Below, in pieces: positions 25,960 through 33,513 of a stretch of 64,000 nt of DNA. The stretch is taken from positions 40,225 through 104,224 of the forward strand of contig DAIRGA010000017.1 in assembly GCA_036794825.1 (NCBI GenBank). Direction: 5' to 3'. Under the pieces are notes generated by a model. The model made no database searches. It had not been told where the DNA came from and saw only the letters and a list, made by a program, of their open reading frames with translations. Within the stretch, counting starts at the first letter, position 1. Each line of letters opens with the position of its first letter. A program made the translations under genes and the position numbers. The DNA is from RZYY01 sp036794825 (lineage in GTDB: Bacteria; Bacteroidota; Bacteroidia; Bacteroidales; 4484-276).

Positions 25960-27034
25960 AGCCGTTGAACAGATTGATGTCTTTTATGCTCAAAACCGGG
26001 TTGGAAGGCTGGTTTTAGCGCCCGATCATTGTTGCGTGTTTGAGTATGACCCTGAATGGATACAGACGGGCTTTTCCATTTCGCCTTTCTATCTGCCTCT
26101 GAAGCCCGGCGTTCAAAAAGCCAGACCACATCCCTTTGATGGGTTGTTTGGGGTATTCAACGACAGCCTGCCTGATGGATGGGGCAAATTGCTTACCGAC
26201 CGATGGTTGCGCAAACAGGGCATCCAACCTAACTCAATCACTGTTCTGGATCGTCTGTCTTTGGTTGGAAGCAGCGGTATGGGAGCTTTGACTTACAAGC
26301 CTGATAAAAATGCTTTTGACAGACTTGACCAGTTACCGCTTGATTTTTATTCTAATGAAGCGCAGAAAATCCTCCGTGATGAAGACGTAGATTCATTGGA
26401 TCAAATGATGAAGACGGCAGGGTCATCCATCGGAGCACGCCCGAAAGTGTTGATAAAAATTGATGATGAAGAATGGTTGGTTAAATTCAAATCCACACTT
26501 GACCCTGATCAGGTAGGAAAAATTGAGTATCATTATGCTAACCTGGCCAAAAAATGTGGAATTGAAATGCCGGAAGTCAAATTGTTTCATGATAAATGGT
26601 TTGGTGTGCGTCGGTTTGATATTGTTGAAGGAAGTCGTTTTCATGTCCATTCTGCTTCCGGGTTGCTTTATGCAAGTCACCGACTACCTTCACTGGATTA
26701 TACCGAATTGATTAAAGCTACATTTGCCTTAACAAGCGATATTAAAGAAGTTTCGAAGATGTTCAGGTTGATGGTTTTCAATGTATTGATCGGCAATAAA
26801 GATGACCATGCAAAGAATTTTGCATTTATTTTTCAAAATAAAAAATGGAAGCTCTCACCGGCTTATGACCTTCTGCCTTCGGATGGCATTGGTGGCCAGC
26901 ACACAACTTCAGTTAACGGAGAGGGAAATCCAACAACAAATGACTGCCTGGAAGTGGCTCGCAAAACAGGATTTCCGGTAAAGAAAGCCACAGAGATACT
27001 ACATGAGGTCGAGGCAGGTTTGGGAGGTAGTTGA
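25952..27034 (+). CDS. hipA: HipA-like serine/threonine kinase toxin
   Basis: The product has 360 residues, shorter than E. coli HipA (440) but with all kinase landmarks: the N-terminal HipA segment (DSLPDGWGKLLTDRWL, residues 71-86), the nucleotide loop SSIGARPK (158-165), Lys179 region VKFKST, the catalytic GNKDDHAKN (281-289) and the metal-binding D306 in SPAYDLLPS. Studied HipA kinases phosphorylate glutamyl-tRNA synthetase or related targets and induce persistence. The start is GTG at 25952, overlapping hipB by 8 bp. A solitary HTH gene with its own operator follows 94 bp downstream. Confidence 0.87.
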   Translation: MFKAVEQIDVFYAQNRVGRLVLAPDHCCVFEYDPEWIQTGFSISPFYLPLKPGVQKARPHPFDGLFGVFNDSLPDGWGKLLTDRWLRKQGIQPNSITVLDRLSLVGSSGMGALTYKPDKNAFDRLDQLPLDFYSNEAQKILRDEDVDSLDQMMKTAGSSIGARPKVLIKIDDEEWLVKFKSTLDPDQVGKIEYHYANLAKKCGIEMPEVKLFHDKWFGVRRFDIVEGSRFHVHSASGLLYASHRLPSLDYTELIKATFALTSDIKEVSKMFRLMVFNVLIGNKDDHAKNFAFIFQNKKWKLSPAYDLLPSDGIGGQHTTSVNGEGNPTTNDCLEVARKTGFPVKKATEILHEVEAGLGGS

Positions 27035-27058
27035 TGATGTTTTTTGTTCAGACAAAGC

Positions 27059-27115
27059 ATAATGTCTGTTATCTCGTACAATTAGCATACTTTTGTCCGG
27101 AATAACAGACATTAT
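27059..27115. promoter_or_regulatory. Perfect 14-bp inverted repeat bracketing a promoter (autoregulatory operator)
   Basis: ATAATGTCTGTTAT (27059-27072) and ATAACAGACATTAT (27102-27115) are exact reverse complements. Their centres lie 43 bp apart, and the -7 box TACTTTTG (27088-27095) lies between them. Each arm is also a partial dyad (ATAA...TTAT). A repressor bound to both arms would cover the promoter on both sides. The layout mirrors the operator in front of hipB. Confidence 0.75.
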
Positions 27116-27128
27116 AATTTTAAATCAA

Positions 27129-27443
27129 ATGGTTTTGTTACCAAAAACTGAACGAATCCTTGTAACACTTGGCGAGAACATTAAACTGGCAAGATTACGC
27201 CGGAGGCTCTCTACCATGCAAGTGAGTGAGCGCGCCGGCATTTCCCGCTCCACACTGAATGCAGCGGAAAAAGGGCAGCCCGGTGTTTCGTTGGGAATTT
27301 ATGCCCAGGTGTTGCATGTTTTAGGATTGGAAAAAGATTTGGCTGAGGTAGCCAAAGATGACCTGCTGGGGCAAAAACTACAGGATGCAGGCCTGCTGGT
27401 GAAAAAACGTGCACCAAAACGGAGAAAAGCAACAAATGACTAA
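27129..27443 (+). CDS. Solitary XRE-family HTH regulator
   Basis: The product has 104 residues. An XRE helix-turn-helix spans about residues 12-68 (LGENIKLARLRRRLSTMQVSERAGISRSTLNAAEKG) and the tail is basic (KKRAPKRRKATND). Such proteins normally precede a HipA gene as antitoxin, but here the next gene is a sugar-modifying enzyme. The ATG at 27129 is chosen; a longer frame from TTG 27093 would begin inside the promoter. Its own inverted-repeat operator suggests autorepression. It may be what remains of a second HipBA pair, or a second regulator of the first one. Confidence 0.8.
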   Translation: MVLLPKTERILVTLGENIKLARLRRRLSTMQVSERAGISRSTLNAAEKGQPGVSLGIYAQVLHVLGLEKDLAEVAKDDLLGQKLQDAGLLVKKRAPKRRKATND

Positions 27444-27464
27444 AACCAGAAAGAACCCCAGACA

Positions 27465-28406
27465 ATGAAAACCCTCCTCCTCACCGGCTCCTCCGGTTTC
27501 GTTGGTTCGAACCTCTATGATGTATTTCATCAGGATTTCGAATTGTTTGGGCTGGACATAACGAAAGGGGGCAGATTTCCGCAGGAGAGGGTGTTCAGTT
27601 GGGATGACCCCGATCAACTTCCGGAGGTGAATGCCATCATTCATCTGGCCGGAAAAGCGCACGACACTTCGGATTCCACTGGAGAAGCAGAATATTTTGA
27701 AGTAAATCTGGGACTGACCCAAAAGATATTTGACCATTTCCTGCGATCAAATGCTGAAAAATTCATCTTTTTCAGCTCCGTAAAGGCTGTGGCCGACAGC
27801 GTTGAAGGAGTGCTGACGGAAGAGGTAACTCCTGACCCGAAAACTGCTTACGGCAGATCGAAGCTGGCTGCCGAGCAGTACATTTTATCGAAGAAACTCC
27901 CCGAAGGTAAACGGATTTACATTCTTCGGCCAGGTATGATTCACGGGCCGGGCAACAAAGGGAATCTGAACCTGCTCTACAAGGTGGTTCAAAAAGGGAT
28001 TCCCTGGCCGCTGGGAGCTTTTGACAACCAACGCTCGTTTGCTTCGATTGCCAATGTCGGATATGTTGTCCGCCGACTCATTGAAGAATCCATCCCGGCA
28101 GGAATTTACCAGATTGCTGATGATGAGCCGCTTTCAACCAACGAACTGGTTGGATTGATTGCAGAATCGCTGGGCATAAAGCCAAAAATCTGGAATTTGC
28201 CGAAAGGGTTCATCACCACCCTGGCCAAATCGGGTGATGTTTTTAGATTACCTCTAAACTCCGAACGGTTGAAAAAGCTCACAGAGTCTTTTGTGGTTTC
28301 CAACGAAAAGATCAAATCGGTTTTGAAAATTGAAAAGATGCCAGTTTCGGCAAGTGAGGGAATGATGGAGACGCTGAAGAGTTTTTCGCTTCCTTATCAA
28401 CGATGA
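27465..28406 (+). CDS. NAD-dependent sugar epimerase/reductase of the extended SDR family
   Basis: The product has 313 residues. The N-terminus has the Rossmann glycine motif GSSGFVGSNL (residues 8-17). The catalytic pair is Y-G-R-S-K (YxxxK, about 131-135), with the upstream serine in FFSSVKA. It resembles the 4-reductases/epimerases (WbpV, WcfQ type) that make UDP-QuiNAc or UDP-FucNAc. In Bacteroidota O-antigen loci such a gene usually stands right before the priming transferase; here a DUF4143 ATPase gene has been put between them. Exact substrate is not decided. Confidence 0.85.
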   Translation: MKTLLLTGSSGFVGSNLYDVFHQDFELFGLDITKGGRFPQERVFSWDDPDQLPEVNAIIHLAGKAHDTSDSTGEAEYFEVNLGLTQKIFDHFLRSNAEKFIFFSSVKAVADSVEGVLTEEVTPDPKTAYGRSKLAAEQYILSKKLPEGKRIYILRPGMIHGPGNKGNLNLLYKVVQKGIPWPLGAFDNQRSFASIANVGYVVRRLIEESIPAGIYQIADDEPLSTNELVGLIAESLGIKPKIWNLPKGFITTLAKSGDVFRLPLNSERLKKLTESFVVSNEKIKSVLKIEKMPVSASEGMMETLKSFSLPYQR

Positions 28407-28477
28407 TTCGAATTGATTCAAAAAATAGAATATTCTTGTAAATATCTTACATTGAATAAAATAAAGATTGTGTATTT

Positions 28478-28485
28478 TAGTTTTG
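28478..28485 (+). promoter_or_regulatory. -7 promoter box for the DUF4143 ATPase gene
   Basis: TAGTTTTG is an exact TAnnTTTG match 63 bp before the ATG at 28549. It is part of a 15-bp segment (28477-28491) that recurs with one change at 28539-28553 over the start codon. Confidence 0.55.
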
Positions 28486-28503
28486 CATGTAATATTAAAA
28501 CAC

Positions 28504-28533
28504 AACTTTAAAAATACATGTATTTTTAAAGTT
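28504..28533. repeat. Perfect 30-bp palindrome in the leader of the DUF4143 ATPase gene
   Basis: The sequence from AACTTTAAAAATACA to its exact reverse complement covers 28504-28533 with no loop; the centre is ACATGT. It lies between the -7 box and the start codon. As DNA it is a two-fold symmetric protein site; as RNA it could fold into a long hairpin. It is flanked by the direct repeat TTAGTTTT(G/A)CATGTA at 28477-28491 and 28539-28553. Confidence 0.85.
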
Positions 28534-28548
28534 CAAACTTAGTTTTAC

Positions 28549-29691
28549 ATGTACAATCGGAAACAACTATTTGAAGGATTGGGGAATGAAAGCGCTTTCT
28601 TGTGGGGCGCTCGTCAAACAGGAAAAAGTACGTTGCTCAAAATGCTTTATCCTGATTCAACCTATTTTGATCTGTTGATGAATGAAGAGTTCAGCCGGTT
28701 TCAACGTGACCCATCACTTTTAAAGAATATACTAGAAGCGACTCAATCAGTTCAACCGGTGATCATTGATGAAATTCAGCAGATACCGATCTTATTGAAT
28801 GATATCCATTGGCTCATGGTTAACAGAAACTTACAGTTCGTTTTGAGCGGATCAAGTCCGAGAAAGATTCTTCAATCGGGAGGAAACCTTCTTGGCGGTC
28901 GGGCGTTGAGATACGAATTGTACCCGTTGATTTTTAAAGAAATACCTGATTTTGAACTTCTTAAGGCGATTAACAACGGACTCCTCCCGCGTCACTATAA
29001 TTCGTCAAATCCCAAAAAGTTGCATGAGGCCTATATTGGAAGTTATCTTAAAGATGAAATCCTTAACGAAGTCAGGGTCAGGGACATTGAATCGTTTTCA
29101 AGATTTTTAGATGCGGCAGCTTTTTCTAATGGCGAAATTGTGGTTTTTTCCAATATTGCATCAGATTGTGGAGTGAGCTCTCCCACAGTGAAATCCTACT
29201 TTCAGATTTTAGAGGACACGCTCACGGGTAGATTTTTACCATCTTTTCAAAAAAAACCAAAGCGGCGTATCGTCATGTCGCCCAAGTTTTATTTTTTCGA
29301 TGTGGGTATCGCCAATTTCCTTGCAAAGAGGGGAAAAATTGAGATGGGCAGCGAAGCGTTCGGAAAGGCTTTTGAACACCTGATCTATCAGGAGATTTTT
29401 GCCCACAGCAGCTACAGTGATATTCGTTACCCGATTCATTACTGGAAAACTGCATCGGGGATCGAAGTTGATTTTGTGCTTGGCGACCATAAAGTGGCTG
29501 TGGATGTGAAAGCGACCACGATGGCGCACAAACGGCACATTTCCGGTCTGAAAAGCTTTGCTGAAGAATACACGGTAAAGCATAAAATCCTGGTTACCAA
29601 CGATAATTACCCCAGACAGCTGGAAGATGTGTTGGTTTTGCCCTGGAACATTTTTCTCGAAAAACTGTGGGGTGGCGAATTGATTTCATAA
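28549..29691 (+). CDS. AAA+ ATPase with C-terminal DUF4143 nuclease-like domain
   Basis: The product has 380 residues. The ATPase half has Walker A GARQTGKST (20-28), Walker B PVIIDEIQQIP (70-80) and a sensor strand FVLSGSS (about 97-103). The C-terminal half is DUF4143, with a PD-(D/E)XK-like core GIEVDFVLGDHKVAVDVKAT (about 307-326). Such proteins are common as isolated, laterally moving genes in Bacteroidota and are suspected of defence or toxin-like roles, but no function is proven. It separates the SDR enzyme from the priming transferase and has its own promoter region with a 30-bp palindrome. The next gene begins 8 bp later. Confidence 0.85.
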   Translation: MYNRKQLFEGLGNESAFLWGARQTGKSTLLKMLYPDSTYFDLLMNEEFSRFQRDPSLLKNILEATQSVQPVIIDEIQQIPILLNDIHWLMVNRNLQFVLSGSSPRKILQSGGNLLGGRALRYELYPLIFKEIPDFELLKAINNGLLPRHYNSSNPKKLHEAYIGSYLKDEILNEVRVRDIESFSRFLDAAAFSNGEIVVFSNIASDCGVSSPTVKSYFQILEDTLTGRFLPSFQKKPKRRIVMSPKFYFFDVGIANFLAKRGKIEMGSEAFGKAFEHLIYQEIFAHSSYSDIRYPIHYWKTASGIEVDFVLGDHKVAVDVKATTMAHKRHISGLKSFAEEYTVKHKILVTNDNYPRQLEDVLVLPWNIFLEKLWGGELIS

Positions 29692-29699
29692 ACTGAACC

Positions 29700-30668
29700 A
29701 TGCTCATTTACCTCATAATAACCGCGTTGCTCATGGTCGCAATCCTGCTTTATTTCAGGCTGGCCGACCGGTACAACATCATCGACAAACCCAACGAGCG
29801 CAGTTCGCACAGCTATATCACCACACGCGGCGGCGGGATCATTTTTCCGGTGGCTGCTCTACTCTGGTTTGGTTTTTATGGATTTGAAAGTGCCTGGGCT
29901 ATTGCAGGATTGCTGGTTATTGCAGTCATCAGCTTTCTGGACGATCTCAGGCCGCTTTCCGGGAAAGTGAGAATGGTTGTGCACATTGCTGCGGTGAGCC
30001 TGCTGTTTTATGGCGCCGGCATGTTCAATCTGTACTGGTATTGGCTGGCAATAGCTTACCTGGTGGCGGTTTTCTGGATCAACGCATTCAATTTTATGGA
30101 TGGAATCAATGCCATTACCCCGTTCTACAGCCTTTCGGCATTGGGTACTTTTTGGTTTTTAAACCTGGAAATTCAATTTTTTCACAAGGAGCTTATTGTT
30201 GTTCTTATCATTTCAACCCTCATTTTCAGTTATTTCAATGCACGAAAGCAGGCCCGGACCTTTGCCGGAGATGTGGGCAGCGTGAGCCTGGCCTTTTTGC
30301 TATGGTGGATGATGATGGCGTTGATTTTGCAATCCGGACGGTTTGAGTACATACTGCTATTTGCTGTGTATGGCCTCGACAGTGTTTTCACGATCATTTT
30401 CCGGCTGCAGCGCGGCGAAAATATTTTCCGGGCGCACCGTTCTCACCTCTACCAAAAGCTCTCCAACGAATTGAAATGGCCACATGTGCAGGTTTCGGCG
30501 GTTTATGCTCTTGCTCAGTTATTGGTTAACCTTATTGTGGTCTGTTTTATCCGCAGCAATGGGATGAATCTCACGGTTTTCATTGCCATGGTGGTTGCGC
30601 TGTCAGTCATTTACCTGTGGTTACGTCATTCTGCCGAAATCAAAATCAAACCTATTGATGGTCAATAA
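29700..30668 (+). CDS. Undecaprenyl-phosphate sugar-1-phosphate transferase (WecA/MraY family)
   Basis: This 322-residue polytopic membrane enzyme starts O-antigen synthesis by moving a HexNAc-1-phosphate from UDP onto undecaprenyl phosphate. Visible family marks are DKPNERSSHSYITTRGGGI (about 30-48), the acidic SFLDDLRPL, NAFNFMDGINAI (about 131-142), FAGDVGS and the cytoplasmic HRSHLYQKL loop. About ten hydrophobic segments are seen. It is most like WbpL/WcfS-type priming transferases, which pair with the SDR gene at 27465. It is the last gene of the polysaccharide locus, followed by a bidirectional terminator. Confidence 0.88.
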   Translation: MLIYLIITALLMVAILLYFRLADRYNIIDKPNERSSHSYITTRGGGIIFPVAALLWFGFYGFESAWAIAGLLVIAVISFLDDLRPLSGKVRMVVHIAAVSLLFYGAGMFNLYWYWLAIAYLVAVFWINAFNFMDGINAITPFYSLSALGTFWFLNLEIQFFHKELIVVLIISTLIFSYFNARKQARTFAGDVGSVSLAFLLWWMMMALILQSGRFEYILLFAVYGLDSVFTIIFRLQRGENIFRAHRSHLYQKLSNELKWPHVQVSAVYALAQLLVNLIVVCFIRSNGMNLTVFIAMVVALSVIYLWLRHSAEIKIKPIDGQ

Positions 30669-30701
30669 TTTAAGATGACTTACTGAGTTTTAAGTCCGAT
30701 T

Positions 30702-30742
30702 AAAAAAAAGAGGCTGCCCGGGAAAGACAGCCTCTTTTTTTA
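30702..30742. terminator. Bidirectional intrinsic terminator
   Basis: AAAAAAAAGAGGCTG (30702-30716) pairs with CAGCCTCTTTTTTT (from 30728), giving a stem with A and T tracts on both sides. It lies between the convergent priming-transferase gene and ppnP and can stop both transcripts. Confidence 0.9.
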
Positions 30743-31021
30743 TTTGTACAGGCAGCGATAGGAGGTATCGCTTTGCATTCTGACTTTAAATCTGATGTCT
30801 TTCGGGACAATAAAAGTTTCGAATGCTTTGTAGGTTTTCCATTGGGTATCGCCGGGGAGCATCACATCCATTGTTCCTGAAGTGACGGTCATGTGCTCAA
30901 CCGTGGAGGTGCCGAATTCATATTCGCCGGCAGCCATAACGCCTACGGTTGCAGGGCCTTCTGTGGTATCGAAAGCAATGGATTTTACCTTGCCGTCGAA
31001 GTATTCGTTGGTTTTAAACAT
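30740..31021 (-). CDS. ppnP: Pyrimidine/purine nucleoside phosphorylase
   Basis: This 93-residue cupin-like protein matches PpnP (YaiE, DUF1255) over its full length: MFKTNEYFDGKVKSIAF, the central SGTMDVMLPG and the end FKVRMQSDTSYRCLY. The E. coli protein has 94 residues and splits many nucleosides with phosphate. It starts 5 bp after the oxidoreductase gene upstream on the same strand, so the two are probably co-transcribed. Confidence 0.92.
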   Translation of the reverse strand: MFKTNEYFDGKVKSIAFDTTEGPATVGVMAAGEYEFGTSTVEHMTVTSGTMDVMLPGDTQWKTYKAFETFIVPKDIRFKVRMQSDTSYRCLYK

Positions 31022-31026
31022 AGCTC

Positions 31027-33189
31027 TTAATCCTGTTTATCTTTGATAATTTCGATGAGTTCGGGCAAATCCATGCCGAGATCTTTCAGGTGCTCAATCT
31101 TCGGAACGCCATTTTTTGTCCAGCCACGGCGGAAATAAACAGCGTCGAGAAGTTGCTCGTAGCGATCTTCCCTGTATTTGCGGGTGATAGCTACTTTTTC
31201 TTCGGTAGATTTTCCGGTGGGGTCAATTCCGATGATCTCTTTCATCTGCTTGTCGTAGCGTTCGGCTCTTGATTCATACTCTTCAACGGTTACAGGGCCT
31301 GCAGCGCGGTAGGGCTGGGCATCGTGTTTACGAAGGCCATAGCCACGACGGATGTTGAAAATCCGCTGGAAGTTGTAAACGCGCTCACTTTGGCGGATCA
31401 TCTCATATTTATCAAAACTCATATCGCCGGTAACTGCGCGGTAAATGGTCACGTAGTTGTCAACGTGTTCCGGGACTTTGGCGGGTTCGTCGGTCTGTGC
31501 GTTGTTTTCGGGCTCCACGTCATTCCAGGGAAGTTTGCACAATCCCTGCAACCCAAACCATGTTCGGAACATGGGGAAATAGTGCAGCGCTTCGGCTTTT
31601 TTCTCGAAGGTCGGAATCTGGTTGTTCACCATGTCCATGAAAATCAGCCAGGCTTCGTCGTGTTGCGGGCCTTTGTTGGTCATGGCATATCCGCCCTGCT
31701 GTGCCAGCGATTCTTTGGAGACATACTGCGAATATTCGAGTCCTTTATTTTCCATCCCGATATCCTGAAGAAACTGCGGATCACCCCAGCCTTTTTCGAT
31801 AAACATCTCTTTCATTTTGCGAACACCCAGCCCTGCTGTTACTCCAAAACCTTCGCCGCGTGCCAGTTGATGCAACAGTTCCATAGCGCTGTCTGCATTG
31901 CCAAAATTGAGTTTCACACCACCTGTGCGCTCATCATTTAATATTCCATTTTCGTAACATTCCATCACAAAACCGAGGATTGTGCCCCAGGTGATGGTGC
32001 AGATGCCGTAAGTATCGCAGTAGAAATTGGCTTCGATGGTAAAATCCGGATCAAAAATCCCGGCGCATGAGCCGAGTGAAGCGGCGGTTTCGTATTCAGG
32101 GCCATCAACAATAACACATTGTCCTTTGTAGGGTCCGGTGCGCAGAATGTAATTGTCAACACCCTTGGCGCACGACATGTTGCAGCCGATCCAGCATCCG
32201 TCGGGAACTCCCTGAGTGAAGCGTTCTTTATAGATGTTTGAGTGAATATTTATTGCATCGGGGTGACTGCCAAACTTGAAATTGTTGGTTGGCAGCAGGT
32301 CATAGTCGTTCATGATGTTGGTGAGGTGCGCAGTGCCTTTGGTGCGCATTTCAGCCTGGCTGTCGTCGAAGTCGCGCATCTCTTTGTTGAAGCGGCGACC
32401 ACGTTCCATAATGGCTTCAAGGTCAACCACATTGTTGAGGTTTCCTTTTACGCCGGGGATTTTACAAACAATAGCCTTTATTTTTTTATCTCTGAAAACA
32501 GTTCCGATGCCACCGCGCCCGGCCTGTTTCAGTCGGACGAGTTTGCGTTTCGGATCATAGAAAGTAAAGTTGAGCATTCCAATCAGCGAATGGTCAGCGG
32601 CTACTCCGGTGGACACAATCCCAATATTTTTTTTGTCTTTTTCGTCTTCGGCATACATTTCGGTGAGCGCCTCAGCAAGCAAGTGGCTGTCAACCAGATC
32701 GTACGGGGCTTCGTTGATTTCAACTTTGTGATTTACACCGTCAATAAAGATAATCACCTCTTTTTCGGCTTTTCCCTGGATTTCGATGGCGTCGAATCCT
32801 GAGAATTTGAGGAACGGGCCGAAAAACCCGCCAACATTGCTGTCGATTGGAATGTCGGTTTGGGGTGAAATGGAGACACAGATTGATTTTCCGGTGCCGG
32901 AATATTGTGTGATTCCACCGATTGGACCAGATGCGATGTTGATCTCATTTTCAGGATCGTTCCATTTTGTGTCGGGTTTGGTGGCATCCCACAGCAACTT
33001 CAGGCCATAACCGCGTCCGCCGATGAATTTTTGCTTCATCAAAGGGGGCACAATTTTTTCCTCAATTGCATTGTTGCTCAGATTCAGGTAGAGAATCTTG
33101 TCGGTATACCCTTTATCCAACGCTTTCCACTGGTATTTCCAGGATTTGATCAGCTTATGCATCTGTTTCATTTCTACGGCTTCCATCAT
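31027..33189 (-). CDS. Aldehyde:ferredoxin oxidoreductase (tungsten/molybdopterin)
   Basis: The product has 720 residues, longer than the archaeal prototype (about 605). The N-terminal domain has IGGRGYGLKLLWD and the pterin-binding GTGKS...SNVGGFFGPFLKFSG region. Likely 4Fe-4S cysteines are C332, C336, C340 (CWIGCNMSC) and C551 (GLCKLPWND). The spacing C-X3-C-X3-C differs from the C-X2-C-X3-C of the characterised enzymes. It would oxidise aldehydes to acids with ferredoxin as acceptor, or act in reverse, in the cytoplasm of an anaerobe. The specific aldehyde is unknown. A -7 box on its strand lies at 33235-33242. Confidence 0.9.
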   Translation of the reverse strand: MMEAVEMKQMHKLIKSWKYQWKALDKGYTDKILYLNLSNNAIEEKIVPPLMKQKFIGGRGYGLKLLWDATKPDTKWNDPENEINIASGPIGGITQYSGTGKSICVSISPQTDIPIDSNVGGFFGPFLKFSGFDAIEIQGKAEKEVIIFIDGVNHKVEINEAPYDLVDSHLLAEALTEMYAEDEKDKKNIGIVSTGVAADHSLIGMLNFTFYDPKRKLVRLKQAGRGGIGTVFRDKKIKAIVCKIPGVKGNLNNVVDLEAIMERGRRFNKEMRDFDDSQAEMRTKGTAHLTNIMNDYDLLPTNNFKFGSHPDAINIHSNIYKERFTQGVPDGCWIGCNMSCAKGVDNYILRTGPYKGQCVIVDGPEYETAASLGSCAGIFDPDFTIEANFYCDTYGICTITWGTILGFVMECYENGILNDERTGGVKLNFGNADSAMELLHQLARGEGFGVTAGLGVRKMKEMFIEKGWGDPQFLQDIGMENKGLEYSQYVSKESLAQQGGYAMTNKGPQHDEAWLIFMDMVNNQIPTFEKKAEALHYFPMFRTWFGLQGLCKLPWNDVEPENNAQTDEPAKVPEHVDNYVTIYRAVTGDMSFDKYEMIRQSERVYNFQRIFNIRRGYGLRKHDAQPYRAAGPVTVEEYESRAERYDKQMKEIIGIDPTGKSTEEKVAITRKYREDRYEQLLDAVYFRRGWTKNGVPKIEHLKDLGMDLPELIEIIKDKQD

Positions 33190-33513
33190 GTTTAATTATT
33201 TAGTAAAAAAAATATTGTTGTGTTAATCAGTTCACAAAAGTACACATTTTTGCGAAATTCCACAGGTTAATTTAAAAATCATACTTACTGTAAATCAGCA
33301 ATTTGTGTTGATATGTTGCCAAAAATCCATCTTTTCAGACAGCGGATGATTGCTACAGTTTACAATGGTGGTGAAGTTGAAAATGTTAATGGCATTAATC
33401 AATGAAAATCAGTTATTTAGCCTTTTTTGCTTAGCTGTGTTGGAGGGCAGGCAGGCCTTCAGGATTCAAATCATAATTCCCTATTTTTGCAGCACATTAA
33501 ATATTTTACTAAA
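33190..33513. promoter_or_regulatory. Divergent promoter region of the oxidoreductase and hutH genes
   Basis: Two TAnnTTTG boxes face away from each other: TACTTTTG on the minus strand (33235-33242), 46 bp from the oxidoreductase ATG, and TATTTTTG on the plus strand (33482-33489), 24 bp from the hutH ATG at 33514. No gene is seen in between. Confidence 0.6.
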
